Under the pieces are notes generated by a model, which was not told the origin of the DNA, did no database searches, and saw only the letters and a list, made by a program, of their open reading frames with translations. Both the position numbers and the translations under genes were made by a program. A stretch of 64,000 nt of DNA from Oligoflexus tunisiensis (GTDB lineage Bacteria > Bdellovibrionota_B > Oligoflexia > Oligoflexales > Oligoflexaceae), in the NCBI RefSeq assembly GCF_001748245.1, contig NZ_BDFO01000001.1, positions 4,042,968-4,106,967 on the forward strand. The letters run 5' to 3'. Every line of letters starts with the position of its first letter. Within the stretch, counting starts at the first letter, position 1. Shown piece after piece: positions 37,498-45,225 of this stretch.

Positions 37498-37908
37498 ACC
37501 GGCTCCAGAGGCTTCATGCAGCTTACCCGCGAATGCGACTTCAATGGAACGACCTTGGGCTGGAGGTTCAACCTATCCCTTTCAGAGTCATCTTTCCGAG
37601 CTTGGAATCGGCAGAATCGGAGAATGATTGAGGATTTGCGGGTTTGCTTTCTACAAAATTCAGGAAAATCCTGGGTTTGGCAGCACGAAGACGGCGCATG
37701 TGCAGATCACGGTGGATGCGTTTTGATCCGACTGTGCCTGGGGACGATCAGGACATTTTTGCACAAGATAAAGGCGGAATTGGGAAGCTATCGCCCTGTA
37801 ATACATGGCGCTTATGCGCGCGTTTTCAGATTTCCCAGAAAATTCCGATACGTTTTTTTGTATATATTCCATTCCAACCAATTCCAACCCGGAGACGGGA
37901 GACAATTC

Positions 37909-38235
37909 ATGCGTGATTCCATGCTTTTAGCCCTGATTCTGAGTTTGACTGCCGCTGGCTGCAATGGCTTACAGGGGCTTGTGGGAAAAAAGTCCAACAG
38001 CAAGACTGAGGCTGCCGTCGCAGGTCCGGAAACCACTAACGGTGATGCCGTTGCAGATAATAAGGTCGCTAAACCCTGTCCCATAAAAGCGGAAGAAGAT
38101 GATGATGACGGTGATGAAAAGGGAGATGGGTCAGGCGAGGATAAAGACAACGCGGATGATGATTTGGATTTGACCCATGATGATACGGAGCATGAGGGCA
38201 GCGAATGCCATGAAGCTGAGAGCGAGGACGATTAA
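37909..38235 (+). CDS. Short acidic lipoprotein
   Basis: The start is set at 37909 because GGAGA lies about 8 bases before that ATG and the product then begins with a lipoprotein signal (MRDSMLLALILSLTAAGC); the frame is open much further upstream but that part overlaps the kinase promoter region and has no signal. The 108-residue product is mostly an Asp/Glu/Gly/Lys tract (EDDDDGDEKGDGSGEDKD...), with one Cys in KPCPIKAEE and one in EGSECHEAE. Such tracts bind calcium or stay extended. No family recognised. A run of TTTTTTTGTATATAT at 37852-37866 could be part of the promoter. Confidence 0.55.
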   Translation: MRDSMLLALILSLTAAGCNGLQGLVGKKSNSKTEAAVAGPETTNGDAVADNKVAKPCPIKAEEDDDDGDEKGDGSGEDKDNADDDLDLTHDDTEHEGSECHEAESEDD

Positions 38236-38409
38236 AGGCCGCCGTCACGGTGCCAGCTGGACGCGCTGATGGGTAGCCCGCCAAGGCTTCACAGTACCTG
38301 TTGCCTTTAGTCGGCTCGTCTATGCTGACAGCCGTTTCCTTTTGAATCGCAGCGTAAGCTCACTGCCCGGGCCACTTTCATTGTTCCGGATCTGAGCATC
38401 CCCGCCAAA

Positions 38410-38897
38410 CGCCCTGCACGTCGCGCGCATTGCAGCCATCCCAAGCGATTTCCACGACCATGCTCATGACACAGCTCAGATAGGAATTAAGCCCTATCAG
38501 ACCATTATTCTTGACTTGATAGGAGGCCGTGACCCAGTACTGACCGAGCGATGCGAGCATGCCCGATACGATGAGCATGCCAAGAGCAGGGAAGGTCTCG
38601 GGCCACGCGATAGGCTGAAATGCCAGAAAAATCAGATGGACCATGAGATTGACAAGAGACCAATAAAACATCATGGAAATGGTCGTCTCGCCCATGAAGC
38701 GTGTACCGACCAGGGCATAAGCCATCGCCGCCGCAATATCCGACAGCATTCCCCAGCAGGAAAGTGGCAGCCCCTGCCCCCAATCGATTCAGCGCCATAC
38801 TGTAAGCGATCAACGTCAAGCTCCCGAAGCAGCCCCAAAGGAGCAGCAGACCCCTTCTGTAGCCCAGGAGGGGGATTTTGGCGAACTTTGCGAAGGA
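38410..38897 (-). pseudogene. Decayed EamA/DMT-family transporter
   Basis: Minus-strand frames encode pieces of an EamA-type drug/metabolite transporter: FAKIPLLGYRRGLLLLWGCF followed by LTLIAYSMALNRLGAGAATF, then after a frameshift near 38760 MLSDIAAAMAYALVGTRFMG, MFYWSLVNLMVHLIFLAFQP, LVSGMLASLGQYWVTASYQV-like and LIGLNSYLSCVMSMVVE. The N-terminal start is missing (a stop lies just upstream) and the end runs out of frame. So the gene has at least two frameshifts and lost its start; it is non-functional. Confidence 0.65.
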
Positions 38898-39437
38898 GTC
38901 TCATATCCGAAAGACGATCAACTCCGCTCAAAATTCGGTTCAGCCAGATCAACCAGTCGGAGTGTCGGGGATCTGAATATCAATCTTAAGTATTGTTTAT
39001 GGAGTGTCCTTGGTGCGCTCAGTGTTTACGCTTTCCCTAAGCTCCACGACCTAATCCATGCGAATCGTAAATAAAAACACGGCAAAAGAAGTGTCAACTG
39101 CGACACAAGCTGGGAGCATGCCCTTTGCCAGTACTCCAAAGTTATCTGTGTTGAGGTCGAAACAGCCCTTAAACTGTTGATAAATGATTCCCATACCAAG
39201 GGTAAGCTCGCGAAGCAAGGGATTCCCGTGCGGAGCATTGCCGAACCATGCTTATCACGAATGCACCCATCGTTCGCACTTAGGACGTCCACCAGTCCGT
39301 TAAGGAAATGTGGAAGACCTTCACTTTGTTCATGATCCAACAGCACGATCCATCAAACGGCGAATGAAAAATTCTGGCATGAATCATGAAATACGATTAG
39401 GCAATTTACAGCACCGATCCATCTGGAGATTAACATC
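38898..39437. other. Gene-poor stretch
   Basis: No supported gene in 540 bases. A 106-codon minus-strand frame at 39026-39346 has no ribosome-binding site or recognised motif. The region follows the decayed EamA transporter and may be further debris. The last 60 bases (AT-rich, TTAACATC before the ATG at 39438) form the leader of the lectin lipoprotein. Confidence 0.3.
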
Positions 39438-40334
39438 ATGAAAGTCATTCCGTCCCGAGCCCTTTGGGTGGCAAGCACAACCATTCTACTGGGTTGTTCA
39501 AGCCCAGCCAGACCACCTCAACTTAACAAGGAAGGCAAAGATCTCGTCCAAAAGCCTACTGCCGAGAGCCAACGCCTCGATGAACTGGAAGAACAGTATA
39601 AAGAGCAAAGCAAACGGATCAACGAATTCCTGGATGCAATGGCTGAAAAGGACTCAATGATCAGCACTAACCAGCAGATCATCGACTCAAAGGACAAAGA
39701 GATCCAGGACCTGAAAAACATGGATGCTGAGGAAGACAAACTATCTGAGGACGAGAAAAAGGCCTTAAAGGATCAGGTTGATGCATTGGAAAGCGAAAAG
39801 AAAAATCTCAGTGAAAGCAACAAGAAGCTCGAAGAAGAGAAGAAGAAGTTGGAAGCCCAGGCAAAGTCCGTGAACAACGTGAAGCCCACAGGAACAGCGT
39901 CCAATAGTTCTGCAGCGCCGTACTACTTTGTCCGCTTTGGCAACATGTGTCTGGATGTCGCTAATAGCAGCGTCGCTGAAAATGCTCGAATCATGGGGCT
40001 CACATGCCGGACCCCTGGCCTGAACCAACAATTCGCTTACCTCCCAGGACAAAACTATTTCTACCTCAGATCTCGAATTTCGAACAAGTGCATAGCAACA
40101 TTGGGATCGGCTGTCGGGTCAGCAATAGTCCAGAAAACATGCACCAACACCACCGATAAGGTCTGGGAATCCATTAACGTCGGTGGGCGCGTTAAATTCC
40201 GTAATCGCTGGTCGGGAAATTGCATGGCATATGACACAGCCAACAACATGGTATTGACCAATTGCAACTCCCAATTCGCATTGACTTTCACCTGGATCGC
40301 AAACGGTAACAATTCGGCACTCCCAAAATTCTGA
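39438..40334 (+). CDS. Coiled-coil lipoprotein with ricin-B-type lectin domain
   Basis: The 298-residue protein has a lipoprotein signal (MKVIPSRALWVASTTILLGC, Cys at 20), a long charged coiled coil (about residues 38-145, EELEEQYKEQSKRINEFLD-like heptads and KKLEEEKKKLEAQAK), a short Ser/Thr linker, and a C-terminal ricin-B (beta-trefoil) domain of about 135 residues. The trefoil shows three repeats each with a Cys pair and a closing aromatic strand (MCLDVANSSV...LTC; KCIATLGSA...KTC; NCMAYDTAN...TNC). Ricin-B domains bind sugars. The design is a lectin held off the membrane by a stalk, fit for binding a surface or envelope polysaccharide. A strong terminator follows. Confidence 0.75.
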   Translation: MKVIPSRALWVASTTILLGCSSPARPPQLNKEGKDLVQKPTAESQRLDELEEQYKEQSKRINEFLDAMAEKDSMISTNQQIIDSKDKEIQDLKNMDAEEDKLSEDEKKALKDQVDALESEKKNLSESNKKLEEEKKKLEAQAKSVNNVKPTGTASNSSAAPYYFVRFGNMCLDVANSSVAENARIMGLTCRTPGLNQQFAYLPGQNYFYLRSRISNKCIATLGSAVGSAIVQKTCTNTTDKVWESINVGGRVKFRNRWSGNCMAYDTANNMVLTNCNSQFALTFTWIANGNNSALPKF

Positions 40335-40426
40335 TAAATGGGGCATGGCAAAGCATGCCTAGCAGCCCGCCCTGATGGCCTGAAGTTCACATAGGTTGAA
40401 CCAACAGCTGAGTTTTTTCAGCACGT

Positions 40427-40457
40427 GCCAGGAGAGGACTTTCTCTCCTGGCTTTTT
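40427..40457 (+). terminator. Strong rho-independent terminator
   Basis: GCCAGGAGAG, loop GACTTT, CTCTCCTGGC followed by TTTTT: a perfect 10-bp GC-rich stem with a T-run, about 95 bases after the lectin lipoprotein stop. Confidence 0.85.
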
Positions 40458-40732
40458 CATGCCTAATGCCGAGCTCATGTCCTCAAGGTCTGACTTCAAA
40501 AGGTCAGAATCAATTCTAACAAACTTCAATTCCATTAACGAATGACTTCACCGATCGTTTATCTTTTCAACGCTTGACAGACTAGCGGATACACCGTGAA
40601 AGCTTAAATCAATGCAATCTCAAGTTTCTTCGCGCGGCTCATGCATTGCAATAGCACGCTTCGACTGCATAGCAGTTCTTGCGATCGATCTGATCACGGA
40701 TCGCAACCGATTAACTTGTTCAGGGGAAAAAA

Positions 40733-41395
40733 ATGAAGCTTACTTTCCCACTCGTGACGGCTTTCTTTTTGGTATTCGGATGTTCTACTAAGGAAACGCC
40801 CGTTTCGGCTGTCAAAGGCCTCTATGCGGCTGATATACTCTGGCAGAAAGAAACAATCGTTGTCTGTTTCATACCAAATCCAACGCTTTCGCGCGAAGAC
40901 AGGATGACTGTTCAAAGACTTGTAAACAGCACCTGGCTTCCGCACATCGAACTTAAGCTCATTGGGTGGAACGACTGCGATAATGTCACTGCTCCGGACA
41001 TATCCATTGAAATGAGCGATCAGATTATAAGGGGGAGTAGTTACGTTGGACGATACAGCCACATAAAGATGCCATCCATGCGCCTACGAAGCTCCTCCAG
41101 TCCAAACTCAACCAGTCGGGAAAATTTCGAATACGGAATAGTCCATGAGTCCGACCATGCTCTAGGCATTCTGCATGAGTTCCGTCTCGCCGTCGTTCTC
41201 ACCGCTGCCGAATGGAGCGCAAGCCATTCCCATATGCCTCACCAAACGCTGGTTCGACTCCCGATACTGCACTGTCGATGTCATGACCAGGTCCTTGGCC
41301 ACTGCGCACAATGCGACAGATACCGCAAAGACTCGCTTCAGCAGCCGCGACCAACTCCACTCACCCTCCTTTCGAGAGGACTATTTCTTATCTGA
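40733..41395 (+). CDS. HExxH metalloprotease-like lipoprotein, probably broken at the 3' part
   Basis: The product starts with a lipoprotein signal (MKLTFPLVTAFFLVFGC). The first ~145 residues include VVCFIPNP and a zinc-site motif of astacin/metzincin type (GIVHESDHALGILHE), in which HExxHxxGxxH and the following Glu are all present. After this motif the sequence changes to Arg/His-rich, non-globular text, while other forward frames stay open to about 41570. This suggests a frameshift right after the active site, near 41185. The family would normally need another ~100 residues with a Met-turn. It may thus be a pseudogene of a secreted zinc protease. GGGGAAAAAA precedes the ATG. Confidence 0.55.
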   Translation: MKLTFPLVTAFFLVFGCSTKETPVSAVKGLYAADILWQKETIVVCFIPNPTLSREDRMTVQRLVNSTWLPHIELKLIGWNDCDNVTAPDISIEMSDQIIRGSSYVGRYSHIKMPSMRLRSSSSPNSTSRENFEYGIVHESDHALGILHEFRLAVVLTAAEWSASHSHMPHQTLVRLPILHCRCHDQVLGHCAQCDRYRKDSLQQPRPTPLTLLSRGLFLI

Positions 41396-41931
41396 GCATC
41401 CCATCACGATGGATACCTTCCTCTTACGAACCCTGGGACGGGGAAACATCGTTTCAAGCCGCTCCTTTTTTTTTGCCAAGCTCTTCAGAGGTCTCGTATC
41501 GGAACTGACGGAGATTAACCGGCGCTCGGTGCCGGAAACAATCGAAGTAAAGTTTTGTTTAGGCAATTAATAAAGATTTGCCAGCGTCAAAATATAGTAA
41601 ACATTCGCAGTCACCACTTGATGATAATCAACCGGTGAGCCTGCGTACCCTTCCAGCTAAATACCCTAACCTCAGGTATCTTCAGCTTCTTTAAAAAGTC
41701 ATCAGGAATTGCGAGGGGAATTCGGGTTCATCAGCGATGAGCTGGCTCGACGTTTTAGGCTTTTTCTTTGGGAAAACCATCATCTAAGAATTCTATTTTT
41801 GTGATTCACGCTCAAATTCGAAGTGATGATGAATTCTGTGCTTCCGTGGCACCGAAACTGCATTATGGAAGTTGAAAACTCTCGCTGTTGTTGGGTCGAA
41901 GGATAGTCACATGTATCTAAGGAATATTGAA
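41396..41931. other. Intergenic stretch after the protease-like gene
   Basis: The first ~175 bases may be the out-of-frame 3' end of the metalloprotease (a forward frame runs to 41570). From 41571 to 41931 I see no supported gene. AAGGAATATTGAA just before 41932 is the ribosome-binding region of the next gene. Confidence 0.3.
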
Positions 41932-42762
41932 ATGCGCAGTAAGAAAAAAGTTTCGATTTTGTTCCATTCCCTTATTTTTTCAGTCAATATCTGGTCATGC
42001 TCTTCCAAAAACGTCAAAGGGTATACAGAAGATAATGTCGCCAAAACAGGAAATGTTTCTGAAAATGATTTTAACGTTCCAGAATTGATAAGCAAGATGA
42101 CTTGGAAATTGGAATTCATTATGAAACCTGAAAACATATTTACGGGATTCAGCGGGAACTACCCATTTAGGGTGATGATTGATCCTTATTTATCCAGTCA
42201 ATTGCCAGAATCAGTCGAGCTAACTAAAGAACAGATTAAAGATTTGTATGGCAGTGCCGAATATAATGCAGCAGTTGATGCAGAGAATAAAAAGTTGACA
42301 GTGGTAACTGATGACGCTTTTGTTTCTTCGAGCGGTCGGGAACTCAATGATGGGAACAAAAAGTGGACCAAGTACATACTGACGACGCTCAAAACCGGTA
42401 TGACTGCTGTCAAAATCAAATATGGTACTATAGAAATGACAGTGCCCATGTTGATTGTTCCCTATACGGTTGCTCAAAGGAATACTGGCAAAGCCCGCTA
42501 TAACACGGCCGTTGAAGGAGCCACCCCGTCGCCTGCATGCACTACATGCCATAGATCAGAACAGGCTCATAACCATTCACCCTCTATTATCGCATCATAT
42601 ACCGATGCTGGGTTGCTCTCGTTTATTGAAACTGGGGTAAACTCAGACGACAAGAAAACGTCAGTAATTCCGCATAAGATGACCTTTGCCAATGCTGATG
42701 ACAAATCTGGAATAATAGCTTATCTCCGTAGCCTGGATCCGGAATCTTATAATGGGGAGTAG
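41932..42762 (+). CDS. Lipoprotein with C-terminal cytochrome c-like domain
   Basis: The frame is open from 41872, but the ATG at 41932 has AAGGA 8 bases upstream and gives a lipoprotein signal (MRSKKKVSILFHSLIFSVNIWSC). The product is about 276 residues. Residues about 40-190 form an unknown beta-rich domain. The last ~75 residues are a small c-type cytochrome: CTTCH heme-binding motif (ACTTCHRSEQ), HKMTF with the likely axial Met, and the terminal helix DDKSGIIAYLRSLDP. One heme should be attached in the periplasm. Similar modules are found in electron-transfer lipoproteins; the DUF1592 gene at 52.3 kb also carries a CxxCH motif. The partner redox system is not in the window. Confidence 0.7.
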   Translation: MRSKKKVSILFHSLIFSVNIWSCSSKNVKGYTEDNVAKTGNVSENDFNVPELISKMTWKLEFIMKPENIFTGFSGNYPFRVMIDPYLSSQLPESVELTKEQIKDLYGSAEYNAAVDAENKKLTVVTDDAFVSSSGRELNDGNKKWTKYILTTLKTGMTAVKIKYGTIEMTVPMLIVPYTVAQRNTGKARYNTAVEGATPSPACTTCHRSEQAHNHSPSIIASYTDAGLLSFIETGVNSDDKKTSVIPHKMTFANADDKSGIIAYLRSLDPESYNGE

Positions 42763-42776
42763 GCACTCGCCCCGCA

Positions 42777-42838
42777 TCTGTGGGTGATGGAGGCAGGATA
42801 CGATCAGGCTGGATTGGTTTCCAGACGGGTATTCATAA
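42777..42838 (+). repeat. Degenerate solo IS66 terminal repeat
   Basis: About 50 of 62 bases match the right IS66 end (GGGTGATGGAGGCAGGATAC, GATCAGGCTGGATTGGTTTCC-like), but the outer GCGCTTAC tip is lost (ATAAGAATTC instead). It marks an old deleted IS66 copy directly behind the cytochrome-like gene. Confidence 0.6.
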
Positions 42839-43523
42839 GAATTCGATTCAAACCCTGACAGAGCAAGACATTGAATCATTCAACTTCATGAGCCCACGCC
42901 AGATGACGAGAGATCCAGGTGGAGGATCATTGGCTCATGCCAGAGAGTGAGGCAGTGAGCATGACGTGCGTTCACACTCAAATACAAATGTTGCTTGATG
43001 TTCAGCCAGAGTATCCTCCCAGATCAATCGAAGTACCAGATTATACATCTTCCCGGCAACAGACTCCGTATGTTGCCACCGATGAGCACAATACACCTTT
43101 CGCTGCAATTGTAAACTCCTGCTACTGCGGAACGGCGAACTCAAGCCATTATACGCCTCGTTTATGCCAACTCTCTGTTTGACACTTCGTTAATGAATCG
43201 AGAAGCAATATGTTCACATTGAAATAAAAATAGGAATCCAGGTGTAGCTACCGGACTTCATGGACTTGCTGCGATGCGCTTCGTTAACGAGTTGATCATT
43301 TTCAGATACTTTAGATTTATCTTAGTTCTCAAAATCGTTGCGGCTGAATGCTTGTATGCGCGGAGTTAGGCCTGAAAATTCACTCTGCTAGCGATCAATA
43401 CCCGGAAATTATTTCTTTGTTTTGGGGTGCCATGAGGAAAGATTGCAAATAGCCATCAAACATTTCTCTTCCCAAATTTTCAGACAGTTGATATTTCATC
43501 TACAGATCGCCCATCATCGATCA
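42839..43523. other. Gene-poor IS debris region
   Basis: No intact gene. The stretch lies between a degenerate IS66 end and a decayed IS701/IS4-like transposase. It contains two copies of a near-palindrome, TTCGTTAATGAA at 43186-43197 and CTTCGTTAACGAG at 43279-43291. Confidence 0.35.
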
Positions 43524-43890
43524 ATTGAGGTGGTCAGTGGAAAAGGCTACTGGCACAAGACAGGAGTTGGTCGAGGTCTCGTGGGCATTCCTTCACGATC
43601 TCACTGGAGCGCATCCGGATGAATATTCTTATACGACCGACACATCGATGCTCCAACATGAAATTATTGAGGCTTATACAATGCGCTGGTCGATCGAAAC
43701 AACATTTCAAGAATCAAGGGAATATCTGCGCCTGGGATCACCAAAATGCCACGCAAAAAACACTGTTTTACGGCGATGCCCTGTCTTTTCGGTCTCTACA
43801 CAATTGTTGTACTGCTCTATCTGAAGTTGCCTGCAAAAGCGAAAGCTCAAACTGCGGTATCGTAGGCGGGCATATCCACCCTAAAGTTAG
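43524..43890 (+). pseudogene. Decayed IS701/IS4-like transposase fragment
   Basis: Three forward frames, joined by at least two frameshifts, encode the C-terminal part of a DDE transposase: EVVSGKGYWHKTG, then FLHDLTGAHPDEYSYTTD, IIEAYTMRWSIETTFQESRE, NTVLRRCP, and finally PCLFGLYTIVVLLYLKLPAK. The RWSIETTFQE block carries the catalytic Glu. The N-terminal two thirds and the first two Asp blocks are missing. It is an old insertion sequence relic. Confidence 0.7.
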
Positions 43891-43992
43891 GCGAGACATT
43901 CTCAGCGCGGTCTTACAAGCTGCTTAAAGAACGTAAAAAAGCCACAAGTATACACGTGGATTCGGATCGCCTTCACAGATTAAAGGAAGTGT

Positions 43993-45225
43993 ATGATTAA
44001 GGGATTGCAAACACGCAGGTTGCCGCGCCGCTGGGTGATCTGGTTCTCGATAGGGATAATTACCCTGACCACCGCGATGGTATCCTTAACCAGAACTCGG
44101 GGCGACGGCGATCATAAAGACAAGCTTTTCAAGGTTGAGCGCCGGAACATCACCCAGTCGTTGCAGCTCTCTGGCAAGACGATGCCGGAAAAGACCACGG
44201 TGATCACCGCCCAGCAATCTGGTCGAATCGTGGCGATCGACGTGAAGGAAGGCGCCCAGGTCCAACCGAATGACCTCTTGTTCACAATGCAATTGGAGGC
44301 AGCTGGTCAAACCGAATTGATGGACCTCCGCAACCGCGTCCGCGCCCTCGATATGGAAGTGGAATCCGGAACAAAGCTGATAAGGAACAAGAACTCCGTC
44401 CGCGATTTGATCGGTCGCGATATCGTCGCCCGGGAGAAGACCGAACTAGAGAAAAAGAAAATCGAGCTGACGTCATCCCGTGAGCGTCTCGCCATCCTGG
44501 AAAACAGCCTGGGTCTCTCTCAAGCCACACCTGATGTTCGCGATTCGGCGGCTACGACGGGTCTCGTCTACGTGCGTTCGCCCACCCAAGGCATCGTCTC
44601 ACTGATCGACAAGCGTCCAGGAGACTTCGTGCTGGGAGGCGGTGGCATGAGCAGCTCCACCGATGTCAGCGGCAGCAATGAGCGCATGGTGATGGTGGTC
44701 TCGGACATGACCGATCTGCAAGTCCGCATCAAAGTAATGGAAGCCGATCTTTACCTGGTGAAGCAGGGCCAGCCCGTGAAAGTGCGGCTGGACGCCTATC
44801 CCAAGATCGCTTATGAAGGCACGGTCGAGCAGATTGGGGGCCAGGGACGTGCCGATCAGAAAGCCGGTTACACCTACTTCGATGTCTACGTTAGCCTCAA
44901 CAAGCGCGATAGCCGTCTGCTCCCGGAGATGAATGCCACCGTCGACTTGGTCTTTGCCGAGCAGCAGAATGTTTTGACCCTGCCGGTTTCCTGCGTTTTG
45001 ATACTACCAAACCAATCTTATGTCCGCGTCAATGACAGCAGCGACCCCAACGGCTTCCGCTTCCTTCCCGTGCAGGTCGGGGCGATCAGCGACACCGAGG
45101 TTGAAATCGTTTCGGGCCTTGCTGAAGGAGCCGAAGTGCTGGACATCGACTTCGCCTCGCCGCAGGTCTTCGAAGTCGCCACAAGTTCTGAGACCACTGC
45201 AACCAAGGAGGCGGTGAAGCAGTGA
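43993..45225 (+). CDS. MacA-like periplasmic adaptor (membrane fusion) protein
   Basis: The 410-residue protein has one N-terminal membrane anchor (WVIWFSIGIITLTTAMVSL), a lipoyl-like half (QQSGRIVAIDVKEGAQVQPN), an alpha-hairpin (about residues 105-175, RNRVRALDMEVESG and EKKKIELTSSRERLAIL), the second lipoyl half (VYVRSPTQGIVSLIDKRPGD), and a beta-barrel/membrane-proximal part (QPVKVRLDAYPKIAYEGTVE). It would link an inner-membrane ABC transporter to an outer-membrane channel. AAAGGAAG lies 5 bases before the ATG. Its stop overlaps the GTG start of the MacB-like gene, so the two are translated together. No TolC-like gene is in the window. Confidence 0.85.
   Translation: MIKGLQTRRLPRRWVIWFSIGIITLTTAMVSLTRTRGDGDHKDKLFKVERRNITQSLQLSGKTMPEKTTVITAQQSGRIVAIDVKEGAQVQPNDLLFTMQLEAAGQTELMDLRNRVRALDMEVESGTKLIRNKNSVRDLIGRDIVAREKTELEKKKIELTSSRERLAILENSLGLSQATPDVRDSAATTGLVYVRSPTQGIVSLIDKRPGDFVLGGGGMSSSTDVSGSNERMVMVVSDMTDLQVRIKVMEADLYLVKQGQPVKVRLDAYPKIAYEGTVEQIGGQGRADQKAGYTYFDVYVSLNKRDSRLLPEMNATVDLVFAEQQNVLTLPVSCVLILPNQSYVRVNDSSDPNGFRFLPVQVGAISDTEVEIVSGLAEGAEVLDIDFASPQVFEVATSSETTATKEAVKQ

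Noticed and set aside
37483..37908. Longer N-terminus for the acidic lipoprotein
   Set aside because: The extra 142 residues lack coding character, overlap the start of kinase 2 and would bury the lipoprotein signal.
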